Below, piece after piece: positions 25,891 through 34,828 of a stretch of 64,000 nucleotides of DNA. Each line of letters starts with the position of its first letter. The stretch's first letter is position 1. Source of the stretch: Planctomycetota bacterium (GTDB taxonomy: Bacteria; Planctomycetota; Planctomycetia; Planctomycetales; Planctomycetaceae); the NCBI GenBank assembly GCA_023417655.1, contig JAEZFD010000061.1, positions 1 to 64,000 on the forward strand, written 5' to 3'. The notes beneath the pieces were generated by a model. The model was not told the DNA's origin, searched no databases, and saw only the letters and a list, made by a program, of their open reading frames with translations. Position numbers and translations under genes: made by a program.

Positions 25891-27234
25891 CTACCAGGTT
25901 CGTTCGACGAACTTGGTGTCACCGGTTGCCGTGATGAAGGTGTTGTGACTCAGAATCTTCTTTGCCAATGACACCGTCGTTGCGATCCCCGGTCCTTCGA
26001 CGACCAGTTCATCCAGTGCCCGACGCATACAGGCGATCGCTTCTTCGCGAGTCGGCTTATGAACGATCAGTTTGCCGATCATTGAATCATAATACGGGCT
26101 GATCTTGTAGCCCTCGTAGATGTGGGAATCCCACCGAACTCCGAGCCCGCCGGGAATGCGGAGCTTGGTGATCGTTCCCGGGCAGCCGCGGAATCCCTGA
26201 TCAGGGTCTTCGGCGTTGATACGGACTTCGATCGAGCTGCCGTTGCAGGGAACGTCTTTTTGCTTGACGCTCAGGGTTCCGCCAGCGGCAATGCGAATCT
26301 GTTCCTTGATCAGGTCGAAGCCAGTCACCATCTCGGTCACAGGATGTTCGACCTGAATTCGGGCGTTCACTTCGATGAAATAGAAGTTGTTGTCCTGATC
26401 GACGATGAACTCGCACGTTCCCGCGTTGTAATAGCCAGCGGTCTTCACCAGTCGCACGGCGGCTTTGCAAATGTCTTCGCGAACGTTCTGAGGCAGGTTC
26501 GAAGCGGGGGATTCTTCGATCAGTTTCTGGTGCTTGCGCTGCATGGTGCAGTCACGCTCCCAGAGGTGCAGCACGTTCCCATGCTGATCGGCAATGATCT
26601 GCACTTCGACGTGACGAGGACGTTCGATGAACTTCTCGATGTAGACGCCGGCATTCTTGAATGCCTTTTCCGCTTCAGCAGCAGCGGCTTTCAATTCAGT
26701 CCGCAGGTTCATTTCGTTGAAGGCAGGACGAATCCCCTTTCCGCCCCCACCAGCGGTTGCCTTGATCAGCACGGGATAGCCGATCTCGGCAGCGATCCGG
26801 ACGGCGTCTTCTTCGCTTTCCACGAGCCCGGGACTTCCCGGCACGCAGGGGACTTTGGCTTCCATAGCAATCTGCCGGGCGGCGACTTTGTCACCCAACT
26901 TGTGCATGGCCTCATGCGGAGGCCCGATGAATTCGATCTTCGAGTCCCGGCACATCTCGGCGAAGTCAGCGTTCTCAGCGAGAAAGCCGTAACCCGGGTG
27001 AATCGCCTGGACATTTCCGAGTTCTGCGGCAGCGATCAGGTGCTCGGCCTTCAGATAGCTTTCTGAAGCAGGAGCGGGACCGATGCAGTAGGACTCGTCC
27101 GCCAGACTCAGATAATGGGCTCCACGATCGGCTTCGCTATAGACCGCAACGGTCTGGATGTCCATCTCTTTACAGGCGCGAATCACCCGCAGTGCAATTT
27201 CACCACGGTTGGCAATCAGAATCCGTTGAAACAT
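25891..27234 (-). CDS. accC: Biotin carboxylase, acetyl-CoA carboxylase subunit
   Basis: Carboxylates biotin on AccB using ATP and bicarbonate, the first half-reaction of acetyl-CoA carboxylase in fatty-acid synthesis. 447 residues, the usual length. Seen: N-terminal ILIANRGEIALRVIRACKE, AIHPGYGFLAENADFA, the ATP-grasp glycine loop KATAGGGGKGIRP, CTMQRKHQKLIEESP, FIEVNARIQVEHPVTEMVTG with the catalytic Glu/Asn/Arg cluster, and RINAEDP. It follows accB with a 139-nt gap on the same strand, the conserved accB-accC order. Confidence 0.98.
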   Translation of the reverse strand: MFQRILIANRGEIALRVIRACKEMDIQTVAVYSEADRGAHYLSLADESYCIGPAPASESYLKAEHLIAAAELGNVQAIHPGYGFLAENADFAEMCRDSKIEFIGPPHEAMHKLGDKVAARQIAMEAKVPCVPGSPGLVESEEDAVRIAAEIGYPVLIKATAGGGGKGIRPAFNEMNLRTELKAAAAEAEKAFKNAGVYIEKFIERPRHVEVQIIADQHGNVLHLWERDCTMQRKHQKLIEESPASNLPQNVREDICKAAVRLVKTAGYYNAGTCEFIVDQDNNFYFIEVNARIQVEHPVTEMVTGFDLIKEQIRIAAGGTLSVKQKDVPCNGSSIEVRINAEDPDQGFRGCPGTITKLRIPGGLGVRWDSHIYEGYKISPYYDSMIGKLIVHKPTREEAIACMRRALDELVVEGPGIATTVSLAKKILSHNTFITATGDTKFVERTW

Positions 27235-27373
27235 GGTCGCTATCGTCCCGTGTGCGGGCAGGGTTCGCCAGGCCGTCAGTCAGACGACGCCCGAAGTGGA
27301 AATGCAGAAATCCGGTCACTCAGCAGCGGGATTTGAACGTCCAACCCCGCCGGGATCGAGGCTGTCAGGGGGT

Positions 27374-27874
27374 CTATGGCTTCACAAGGAACAGGGTCTG
27401 GCCGAATTCGACGGCGTCGCCGTCCTTCAGCAGAACCTTGGCAATTGTCCCTGAGACCTTGGCCGGAATCTTGTTGAACAGTTTCATGGCCTCAACGATG
27501 CAGACAACAGTGTCAGGGGAGACCTTGTCTCCTTCTTTCACGAAGGCCGCTTCGCCTGGGCTCGGAGCCTGATAGAAAGTCCCGACCGTGGGGCTCTTGA
27601 TGGGGATCAGGCCTTCATCGGCAGCAGGTGCGGCTGAAGCTGCAGGCGCCGCTGGAGCAGCAGCAGCGGGTGCACCCGGGGCCGGCGCAGCCGGAGCAGG
27701 GGCATAAGCGACAGGAGCTGCAGCAACGACTTGCTGTGCTCCGCGACGCAGGACGTAATAGGCGTCGCCTCTCTGCTGCTTGAACTCGCGGATGTCGTAC
27801 TTTTCCATCAGTTCCAGCAACTGACGTAAACCCTCGACATCGAATTGTTCTGACCCCTTCGGCTCCCGTGCCAT
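27374..27874 (-). CDS. accB: Biotin carboxyl carrier protein of acetyl-CoA carboxylase
   Basis: 166 residues from ATG 27874, which has GAGGGG six bases upstream; an ATG two codons earlier leaves too little spacing. The N-terminal domain (QLLELMEKYDIREFKQQRG) is joined by an Ala/Pro-rich swinging linker to the biotinyl domain: IKSPTVGTFYQAPSPGE, then VVCIVEAMKLFNKIPA, where the Lys of EAMK is the biotinylation site, and GTIAKVLLKDGDAVEFGQTL. It lies between pepP and accC, a common bacterial gene order, here without efp. Confidence 0.97.
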   Translation of the reverse strand: MAREPKGSEQFDVEGLRQLLELMEKYDIREFKQQRGDAYYVLRRGAQQVVAAAPVAYAPAPAAPAPGAPAAAAPAAPAASAAPAADEGLIPIKSPTVGTFYQAPSPGEAAFVKEGDKVSPDTVVCIVEAMKLFNKIPAKVSGTIAKVLLKDGDAVEFGQTLFLVKP

Positions 27875-28220
27875 TGCCATCCCCTCACCTGTGTTCGATC
27901 ACAGGTTTTGCATTAAATTTGAGTTTGCGAATGTCTGGTCCCGCTCGCGGGTCCAGTGGACTGATCGCCGGAACTGTTTGCGACAGATGGGGAACAGTAA
28001 ACCATTCCCATCTGATCCTGAATTTCGAATTGACTGATCGGTCAGAACCCGGTCTGGCAGCATCGCATCATCAAATTGAAGAGTGATGCCAAGAATCCTG
28101 TTCTGACCCTCTTTTGATTGCACTCAACACCGTCCGGGCGAACGATGAAAAATGATCGCTCAACCCGCACTCCGCGATCCGCATTTCTTCGGGGCAGGGC
28201 GTCGAGTTGCGAGGCCCATG

Positions 28221-28239
28221 TTAGAGCAAACCGCTCTAA
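28221..28239. repeat. Palindromic core of the dispersed element, copy 2
   Basis: TTAGAGC (28221-28227) and GCTCTAA (28233-28239) form a 7-bp inverted repeat around a 5-nt loop. The block GCAAACCGCTCTAA (28226-28239) differs at one base from the ends of the 36-nt elements at 20374 and 53145. It supplies the TAG stop codon of the aminopeptidase gene. Confidence 0.7.
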
Positions 28240-29345
28240 CAGGCGACCGCGATATCATTCCATCCCTTGGGAGTTGAGGAGAGAACCTCGAATCCATCAC
28301 GCGTGACCAGCACGTCGTCTTCGATCCGAACTCCGCCCCAGCCGGGAAGATAGATCCCCGGCTCAACTGTGACAACCATTCCCGGTTTGAGAACCGTCCC
28401 TGAAGATCCTGCCAGTCGGGGAAGTTCATGGACATCTAATCCGATTCCATGCCCAAGTCCATGCCCAAAGTTCTTTCCGTAACCGGCTTTCTGGATAATT
28501 TGCCGGGCGACAGCGTCGACGTCTCGGCAGAGGACACCCGGGGCGATTGCCTCGATCGCCCGTTGTTGAGCCTCAAGAACAGTCTTGTAGACTCGTTCGT
28601 AGGTTTTGTCTTTCTTTCCAGTAAGCAGCGTCCGCGTCAGATCGGAAACATAACCGGAGCGAGTCCGGGCTCCCCAGTCGATCAAAAGAGTCGACGACTG
28701 AGTAACTGTGATGTCCCCCGGCCGGTAGTGCGGCAGGGCGGCTCGGTCCCCGACCGCGATGATCGCCGGAAAACTGCACCCGACGGCACCAAATTCCCGC
28801 ATTGCCTGCTCCAGCAGCGCGGCCAGCTGTCGCTCAGTCTGCTGCGGAGTCAGAATCGCCTTGAAATACTCAAAGCCTCGTTCTGCAAGTCGAATCGCAG
28901 AGCGGATTTCCGCGATTTCGTCCTTGTCTTTGATGGCCCGAAGCTGCTCGATTTCCCAATTTACGGCCGTCCAGAATCCTTCTGACGCATGACTTTGCAG
29001 TGAATTTGCCGTCTCCCAGGTCAGAGCATGACCTTCGAATCCACAACGCTCTACTCCGTGCCCTTTGAGTTGTGCAACTGCAACGTCTGAAAGACGTTCG
29101 GTAGATTCCCGGATGAAGCTGGCGACACCCGGACATTCCTCTTCAATTTGCGTTGTGAACCGGGAGTCACTGAGAAGCTGTTCCCCATTCTGAGTCACGA
29201 TCAGCCAGGTGCTGTCGCCTGTGAATCCAGTCAGCCAGGCGACGTTCTTCTCAGCAGTCACCAACAATGCATCGAGTTTTTTGCTGCGGAGCAGCTTGCG
29301 CACGAGCTCTCGTCGTCGGGCATAGGTCTGACTGGAAAATGCCAT
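28236..29345 (-). CDS. Xaa-Pro aminopeptidase (M24B family)
   Basis: Cytosolic dimetal peptidase releasing N-terminal residues before proline. 369 residues from ATG 29345; the frame is open to 29477 but the extra sequence is not family-like. The N-terminal creatinase domain (KLDALLVTAEKNVAWLTGFTGDSTWLIV) is followed by the catalytic pita-bread domain with all metal ligands: the two Asp in LLIDWGARTRSGYVSDLTRT, the His in GHGLGHGIGLDVHELP, and the two Glu in VTVEPGIYLPG and GVRIEDDVLV. It precedes accB on the same strand, mirroring the pepP-(efp)-accB-accC order of many bacteria. Its stop codon sits inside a palindromic repeat. Confidence 0.95.
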   Translation of the reverse strand: MAFSSQTYARRRELVRKLLRSKKLDALLVTAEKNVAWLTGFTGDSTWLIVTQNGEQLLSDSRFTTQIEEECPGVASFIRESTERLSDVAVAQLKGHGVERCGFEGHALTWETANSLQSHASEGFWTAVNWEIEQLRAIKDKDEIAEIRSAIRLAERGFEYFKAILTPQQTERQLAALLEQAMREFGAVGCSFPAIIAVGDRAALPHYRPGDITVTQSSTLLIDWGARTRSGYVSDLTRTLLTGKKDKTYERVYKTVLEAQQRAIEAIAPGVLCRDVDAVARQIIQKAGYGKNFGHGLGHGIGLDVHELPRLAGSSGTVLKPGMVVTVEPGIYLPGWGGVRIEDDVLVTRDGFEVLSSTPKGWNDIAVAC

Positions 29346-29629
29346 GGCTTCAAAGTCCCTGCTTGCACTGGTCTGCTCAACGCTTTGCGAAGATTGGAAA
29401 TGTGTTCGACAGGAGAGGGGGGCTGCAAGTCCAGTTTGCATTGTGGTCCCAGGACGAGCCTCGCGACTCGGCATCACTTGCCGCCTGCTGAGAAGAACTC
29501 CCTTTCTCAGGTTTCACTAGAGTTCGCATTGTGAAGCGGGATTAGAAAAAGAGCTTTCCAGATTTCCGAACGTCCGTTATCTCGTCATTGCTCCTCGACC
29601 GGGCAGTCGAGCCAACGATAAGGTGAAGC

Positions 29630-30115
29630 GTGCTGCGACGGTATACGAGACGAACTTGGCTGGCGATGGCGGCAGTCTGTGTCATGGGAACCGGGTCATC
29701 CGGTTGTGGAACATTGCTCTATCCAGAGCGTCGCGGTCAGCCTGCAGGACGACTCGACTGGAAGGTCGTGCTTCTGGACGGCATCGGACTGTTCTTCTTC
29801 TTTATTCCCGGTGTCATTGCGTTCGCTGTCGACTTCATTAACGGCACCATTTATCTCCCGCAGGATGGCGCCAACTGCGAGCCATTGACTCAGTCCCCGA
29901 CTTCGAAACGCAACCGCGGGGCTCTCCGAAAGATTCCCGTCAGCCGCGATGAATTAACTCCCGGTGGCATCGAGCGGATCATCGCAAAGGAGACCGGCAA
30001 AAAGATCATACTGGAAGAGGGTGAATACGTGGCCGAGCGTCTCGAGAACATCGACGATTTCTGGGAAGCAAGGTCCTCTGTCGAAGGGCACATCATTCGA
30101 GGAGCCGTTTCCTGA
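29630..30115 (+). CDS. Lipoprotein with YceK-like N-terminal region
   Basis: 161 residues from GTG 29630 with AAGGTGA upstream. A signal sequence ends in the lipobox GSSGC, so Cys is the likely acylated residue, followed by GTLLYPERRGQPAGRLDWKVVLLDGIGLFFFFIPGVIAFAVDF and NGTIYLP. This 'GCGT.LYPER.G...G..D......DG.GL.FF.IPG.IAFAVDF..G.IYLP' pattern is a recurrent bacterial lipoprotein family loosely related to YceK/DUF1375. A soluble C-terminal region of about 80 residues (KIPVSRDELTPGGIERIIAK) follows. Envelope location is clear, function is not. Confidence 0.82.
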   Translation: MLRRYTRRTWLAMAAVCVMGTGSSGCGTLLYPERRGQPAGRLDWKVVLLDGIGLFFFFIPGVIAFAVDFINGTIYLPQDGANCEPLTQSPTSKRNRGALRKIPVSRDELTPGGIERIIAKETGKKIILEEGEYVAERLENIDDFWEARSSVEGHIIRGAVS

Positions 30116-30301
30116 ATGCGCCCGGACCTGAATCCTTAATGTCTGAGTCAGGTTGGCACGGCAGCTGCATATAAAACGTTTGACGCCGACGGAATACACA
30201 AGAGCGTCTCCTTTAAGAGCAAGTTGCTCTCAGGCGAGTCCTACCAGTGGGGTGGGGATTCGGAATGCAGTTTCAGTCGTTACTGTTCAGGAGGAATCGC
30301 C

Positions 30302-30598
30302 ATGCAGATGACAGAACATGATGCCCAGATACGGGCTCAGCAAATCTTTTATGCGCACGCGGCCGCATATGTGGTCGTCAACATCGGACTCGTTGTCCTG
30401 AATTTGAATGAAAATCCTGACCGACTCTGGTCGATGTGGCCACTCTTCGGCTGGGGAGCGGGGCTCGCGCTTCACGGCGTGTCCGTTTTCGCGACTGACA
30501 ATGCAGCGCAGCGGGTGCTCGCCCGCCAGGAACGTCGTGCGGAAAGGCAACACCGACGGGAAGAGCGTCGGGATGATCGACGGGCCAACCGAGGATAG
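30302..30598 (+). CDS. Small 2TM-domain membrane protein
   Basis: 98 residues from ATG 30302, seven bases after AGGAGG; longer starts add unrelated sequence. It begins with a short helix (DAQIRAQQIFYAHAAAYVVVNIGLVVLNL), then LWSMWPLFGWGAGLALHGVSVF, matching the 2TM domain pattern of two helices with WP...GWG in the second, and ends in a highly charged Arg/Glu coiled-coil-like tail (RQERRAERQHRREERRDDR). Such domains occur alone or fused to LytTR-type regulators. Monocistronic; role unknown. Confidence 0.88.
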   Translation: MQMTEHDAQIRAQQIFYAHAAAYVVVNIGLVVLNLNENPDRLWSMWPLFGWGAGLALHGVSVFATDNAAQRVLARQERRAERQHRREERRDDRRANRG

Positions 30599-30625
30599 AG
30601 TCATCGGCTGGCCCTCATCTGAAAG

Positions 30626-31537
30626 TTACCAGTCGAGTTTGACGACCTTCTGATGTTCCGGATGGCTGGGCTTGAGGCAGTTCAACTGCAGGGTGAGACC
30701 TGAGGGTGTGAACTCTGCCGCCACCCAGCCGTTAGGAAGTTCGTCTTTGAAGATATAGGCCGTCGGTGGCAGATTAATCATGTGCAGATTGTCATGTCGG
30801 CTCACTCCCCAGACGTGAGTGTGACCGAAGATGAATGCTTTCACCTGAGGACGGCTCTTCAGCACTTCAATGAACTCACCCGTGTCGGCCAGACCGCCCC
30901 AGGGTTTGCCTTCTGCTGGCGGTGTGAACTGGCAGGGGTGGTGAGCGATAATGACCGCAGGCTTATCAGCGCGGGCGTCGAGTCCCTTGGCGAGCCATTC
31001 CAGCTGCTCTTTTCCGAATTCCCCGGTCACGACGTTTGTCTTCGTGAGCGAGTCGAGTAAGAACAGATTGACGACTGGGGTTTCCAGCAGCGTGATGTGC
31101 TTGCTCTCGACGAACGGATGAGTGGGGCGCTGGTTCGCGAGTGAACCGTAGAGAGCGTCGCGTGCATCGTGATTCCCCATCGTAAGGTGCAACGGCAGCT
31201 TCGCATCGAGCAGTGGCTGAATCAGTTGAGCGAAGTTCTCATAATCGCCCGGGCGGCCTGAATTGAAAGCCACATCGCCGTTGACGAGGACACCATCCGG
31301 CTTCTTGGGTTGTGCGAGAACTTCCTTCACAACCTGCCGCAGGTTGTCTGTCATATTGATATTGCGAGCGACCTTGGCAGGGTCTGCTTCGACGTGAGTG
31401 TCAGACAGAAGAGAAAGTCTGAGGACGTCGGAAGAGAGTGCCGCCGGAGCGACACGGATAATGCTGAGCCCTGCGAGGGCGGCGGCGCTCGAAGCGAGAA
31501 ACTGACGACGACTGACAGGAACAGAATGCAGTGGCAT
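30626..31537 (-). CDS. Exported calcineurin-like metallophosphoesterase
   Basis: 303 residues with a twin-arginine signal, SRRQFLASSAAALAGLSII. Metallophosphoesterase motifs are in order: D-x-H in LSLLSDTHVEAD, GDVAFNSG (GD with the second metal site), GNHDARDALYG (GNHD), HHPC (metal His) and FGHTHVWG (GHxH). Binuclear metal hydrolysis of phosphodiesters or monoesters in the periplasm is expected; substrate unknown. Its 3' end faces the plus-strand 2TM gene 27 nt away. Confidence 0.93.
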   Translation of the reverse strand: MPLHSVPVSRRQFLASSAAALAGLSIIRVAPAALSSDVLRLSLLSDTHVEADPAKVARNINMTDNLRQVVKEVLAQPKKPDGVLVNGDVAFNSGRPGDYENFAQLIQPLLDAKLPLHLTMGNHDARDALYGSLANQRPTHPFVESKHITLLETPVVNLFLLDSLTKTNVVTGEFGKEQLEWLAKGLDARADKPAVIIAHHPCQFTPPAEGKPWGGLADTGEFIEVLKSRPQVKAFIFGHTHVWGVSRHDNLHMINLPPTAYIFKDELPNGWVAAEFTPSGLTLQLNCLKPSHPEHQKVVKLDW

Positions 31538-31631
31538 CGGACTTTCCTTCCCTTGGTGATGACCGCTTTACCCGGAGATGGCTGAAGCGTCAGGCGGATC
31601 AGTTTCAGTGAACAGTATTAATTGAGCAGTA

Positions 31632-32411
31632 TTACTTCCTTCGGAGCACAAAGACCACGTCTTCCGTTTCCGGAGTGATCGTGATCACTTCGCGAATATC
31701 GTACACAAAATCGTGTAGTGCGACGATCTCCCACTCAGGGACCTTCGCGAGTAATTCATCAAACTGCGCGGCTGTATAAGTGCGGTAATTCATCTCATCG
31801 ATGAGTCGAGTGATCTTCGTCGGGGTATAGACATCGAAGGTCATCCCCAGAACTTCATTCCGGTTCTTCTTGTCGAGCTTCTTGCACCACATCGAAGAGT
31901 TCACCTGCAGATGTCCACGACGAGCCGTCCATTCTTCATGGTCGACACGAGTGCCGCGTGTCGGGGTCAAATGGAGCCCAAGGATATAGAGTCCGCCTTT
32001 TGTGATCGCGGCGGCCATACAGCGGAGGTGAGCCTCTGCGGCCTCATCACTCGACAGGTGCCGGAAGCTGTTGATGGTGTTAAAGCCGGCGTGAAACTTC
32101 TTCTTCACCTTGAAATCGGCCATGTCACCGACTGTGACGCTCGCTGGGAATCCCCCTCGAACGAGGCGCTGATTGCAGTACTCAACAGCGTGCGGGTTCA
32201 GATCGTTTCCTGCCACTTCGTAACCAGCTTTCGCGAGTCGGGCAATGAGCCGACCTGTCCCGCAGGCGGGTTCGAAAACTCGCTTCACTTCGCACTTCGC
32301 GTACTTCTGAAAACACTTCTTCAGGAAGCGAATCTCAGCCCCGGAGTCTGAACCGAACAGCAGGTCGTAATACTGGGGATAGTCGTAAAGATTCGCGGCT
32401 TGCTGTTCCAT
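31632..32411 (-). CDS. Class I SAM-dependent methyltransferase
   Basis: 259 residues, cytosolic. YDYPQYYDLLFG at the N-terminus is typical of small-molecule methyltransferases with an N-terminal Tyr-rich helix. Motif I is VKRVFEPACGTGRLIARLAKAGYEVAGNDLNP, followed by VGDMADFKV (acidic loop) and FNTINSFRHLSSDEAAEAHL. Upstream of the metallophosphoesterase by 94 nt on the same strand. Substrate unknown. Confidence 0.92.
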   Translation of the reverse strand: MEQQAANLYDYPQYYDLLFGSDSGAEIRFLKKCFQKYAKCEVKRVFEPACGTGRLIARLAKAGYEVAGNDLNPHAVEYCNQRLVRGGFPASVTVGDMADFKVKKKFHAGFNTINSFRHLSSDEAAEAHLRCMAAAITKGGLYILGLHLTPTRGTRVDHEEWTARRGHLQVNSSMWCKKLDKKNRNEVLGMTFDVYTPTKITRLIDEMNYRTYTAAQFDELLAKVPEWEIVALHDFVYDIREVITITPETEDVVFVLRRK

Positions 32412-32520
32412 GGAACCGTGTTTTCAGAAATGCCTGCTGGATGTGATCAGTCAGGTGGGGGTAAACGTCAATAATGAAAAGAGAGCGTTCAGGACGTGTG
32501 GACAGTTGCAGCAAGCACGT

Positions 32521-32605
32521 CCGAATGAAATTCGAAATTCAAAATTTCAAATTCGAAACATTTTGATTCGTTTTGAATTTTTCGATTTCGTGCTTTGAAT
32601 TTCAT
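32521..32605. repeat. AT-rich low-complexity stretch with TTTGAATTTC-like words
   Basis: About 85 nt of interleaved ATTCGAAA, TTTGAATTT and near-palindromic TTCGAAATT...AATTCGAA words between the methyltransferase and glyS genes. The words are close to the 14-bp unit at 1-196, but the period here is not regular. Nothing else is seen in this gap. Confidence 0.6.
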
Positions 32606-32646
32606 TGGGCTGCTTCGCAATTGTCCACACTCCATATGGCGGACAA

Positions 32647-34329
32647 CTACTTCGCGCTCGGGTGTTTCCACACAGCACGCAGGCGACGCTGGATCTCCGG
32701 TACGATCTCCGCGACAGGGATGCGAACCTGTTCCAGCGAGTCACGATCACGGATGGTCACAGTACCGGCGCTGAGAGTCTCGTTGTCGACCGTGATGCAC
32801 CATGGAGTTCCGATCTCGTCCTGCCGACGATAGCGCTTGCCGATGGCAGCCTGCTCGTCATAGGTCGTGGCGATGCCAGCGTCACGCAGTTCGCGGTAGA
32901 TCTCTTTCGCCTTCTCCGGCTGGCCGTCTTTCTTCACCAGTGGGAAGACAGCAACCTTGAGCGGAGCCAGACGTGGGTGGAACCGCATGACCACGCGAGT
33001 TTGCATGACTCCTTTGTCATCCGGCGCCTGATCTTCGTGATAGGCCTCGCAGATGAAGGCGAGGGTTGCTCGATCTGCCCCGGCCGATGGTTCGACGACG
33101 TGTGGGATGAACCGCTCACGGCTGACGTCGTCGAAGTAAGTGAGGTCTTTGCCAGAGCCACGCCATTTCGGCTGACCTTCGGCGTTGAGTTCAACTTCCA
33201 GCTTGCCGTCTGGACCGGTATGCAGTTTCCCTTCCATGTGAGACCGCAAATCGAAGTCTCCACGGTGGGCAATTCCCTCCAGCTCGCCGTACTCGTCGGC
33301 ATTCAGGAACGGGAACTGGTACTCGATGTCGGCGGTTCCGCAGGAATAGTGCGACAGCTCGTCGGACTCATGGTCACGCAGACGCAGGTGAGTTGGCCCG
33401 ATCCCCATCTCGGTATACCAGGCAAAACGACGATTCCGCCAATAGGTGTACCACTGCTGCGATTCTTCAGGTCGGCAGAAGAATTCGATCTCCATCTGCT
33501 CGAATTCACGCGAGCGGAAGGTGAAGTTTCGCGGCGTGATTTCGTTCCGGAAGCTCTTTCCGATCTGGCAGATCCCGACTGGCAGCTTCACGCGATTGGA
33601 ATCCATCACATTTTTGAAGTTGACGAAGATCCCCTGTGCCGTTTCCGGACGGAGGAATGCCGCGTCGGCTTCTGTTCCCAGGGCTCCGAGAATCGTCTTG
33701 AACATCAGGTTGAAGTCGCGCGGAGCGGTCAGCGTGTTGACCTGCGTTGCCTCCGGTGCCAGAACCTGCGGGTAGCTCTCAACCGGGATGTTCGCGAGGC
33801 TCTGTGTCTCCCCGGTCCAGTTCAGCTTCTCTGCTTCTTTCGTCTTCAGACCCAAGAACTTCAAGGCCCGGCTCGTCAGGACTTCTTCGACAACGGTCGC
33901 GTCGGCCACAGCGGTGATGAAGTAACTCTGAGCGGGAGCGTCTCCCCGTTTGGCTTCGAGCCAGCGGCCGGTGACGTGATCGAGACGGTAGCGGCCCTTC
34001 GATTCCCGACAGTCGACCATCTTGTCGCAGAACAGGTCGAAGTGCCCACTCACTTTCCACACCTGCGGATGCATGATGATCGAGGTTTCGACACCGACCA
34101 TCTGGTAGGAGCCGGGCGCACTTTGCGGTGGATCAAGTGGATCGTGCCGGGTGATCATGTCGTCCCACCAGGCATTGCGCACGTTCCGCTTCAACTCGGT
34201 TCCCAATGGGCCGTAGTCCCAGAAGCCGTTCTGGCCGCCGTAAATTTCCGAGTTCTGAAAGATAAAACCGCGGCGCTTGCACAGCGACACGATTTTGTCC
34301 ATCAACGCCGAACGATCCTGATCCGCCAT
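32647..34329 (-). CDS. glyS: Glycine-tRNA ligase (single-chain dimeric type)
   Basis: Class II synthetase charging tRNA-Gly. 560 residues, matching the alpha2 (eukaryote/Thermus-type) enzyme rather than the alpha2beta2 form. Seen: IVSLCKRRGFIFQNSEIYGG at the start, class II motif 1 region, motif 2 GICQIGKSFRNEITPRNFTFRSREFEQMEIEFF, the long glycine-specific insert, motif 3 region PSAGADRATLAFICEAY, and a C-terminal anticodon-binding domain (LAPLKVAVFPLVKKDGQPEKAKEIY). Stand-alone gene, with an AAGG ribosome-binding site. Confidence 0.97.
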   Translation of the reverse strand: MADQDRSALMDKIVSLCKRRGFIFQNSEIYGGQNGFWDYGPLGTELKRNVRNAWWDDMITRHDPLDPPQSAPGSYQMVGVETSIIMHPQVWKVSGHFDLFCDKMVDCRESKGRYRLDHVTGRWLEAKRGDAPAQSYFITAVADATVVEEVLTSRALKFLGLKTKEAEKLNWTGETQSLANIPVESYPQVLAPEATQVNTLTAPRDFNLMFKTILGALGTEADAAFLRPETAQGIFVNFKNVMDSNRVKLPVGICQIGKSFRNEITPRNFTFRSREFEQMEIEFFCRPEESQQWYTYWRNRRFAWYTEMGIGPTHLRLRDHESDELSHYSCGTADIEYQFPFLNADEYGELEGIAHRGDFDLRSHMEGKLHTGPDGKLEVELNAEGQPKWRGSGKDLTYFDDVSRERFIPHVVEPSAGADRATLAFICEAYHEDQAPDDKGVMQTRVVMRFHPRLAPLKVAVFPLVKKDGQPEKAKEIYRELRDAGIATTYDEQAAIGKRYRRQDEIGTPWCITVDNETLSAGTVTIRDRDSLEQVRIPVAEIVPEIQRRLRAVWKHPSAK

Positions 34330-34828
34330 AGTGAGGCCTTTTCCCGGTCACACTGAAAATGTTTGATTCCGCTCTCTCTGGTTTCGCTCCGAAGAAACCG
34401 GCGGAGATCCATGCGAAGTGTAGAGAATCAGGCCGGCAGCGTCGAATGGGCCCAGAGTTTGCATGTTTCCGTCAGAACCTCATCTCGAGGCCAGTCTCTC
34501 AGCGCTCACTTTCTCGAATCGGCCACCGAAACATCGGGGATTTGATGAAAGGGGAACCTCAGTTCCCGTGTCGACTGCATTGCGCGCTCGCTGTTTTCAC
34601 AGGCATGTTTGCCTGAAAACCGGACAGATTCCATTCGCTAGCGGAGGAGTCGTGGAATTCCCGCAGTAAATCTGGCTCCATGAACTTCTCGTAAAAATTT
34701 GATTGCCTTCATCTACAGGTTGGGTACGCTGTCATCAACGTTCGTTGATGTCACGTGAAATAGAGTGGGTCCTATCGACGCTTCTGTCGTCGTTCTCTTC
34801 CTTTCTCTGACGAAGTTGAGGAGCTGTC
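34330..34828. other. Intergenic region upstream of a DUF1559 gene
   Basis: 499 nt between the divergent glyS and DUF1559 genes; promoters for both should be here. The one structured element is CATCAACG-TT-CGTTGATG (34733-34750), a perfect 8-bp inverted repeat 79 nt before the ATG. The DUF1559 ribosome-binding site is GAGGAG. Otherwise nothing recognised. Confidence 0.5.
34733..34750. promoter_or_regulatory. 18-bp palindrome upstream of the DUF1559 gene
   Basis: CATCAACG and CGTTGATG flank TT. It could be a dimeric repressor operator or a leader hairpin; it sits in the expected promoter-to-leader zone. Symmetry is visible, function is inference. Confidence 0.35.

Noticed and set aside
32605..34356. 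583-codon open frame opposite glyS
   Set aside because: The minus-strand frame is an unmistakable glycine-tRNA ligase; the plus-strand reading has no known motifs.
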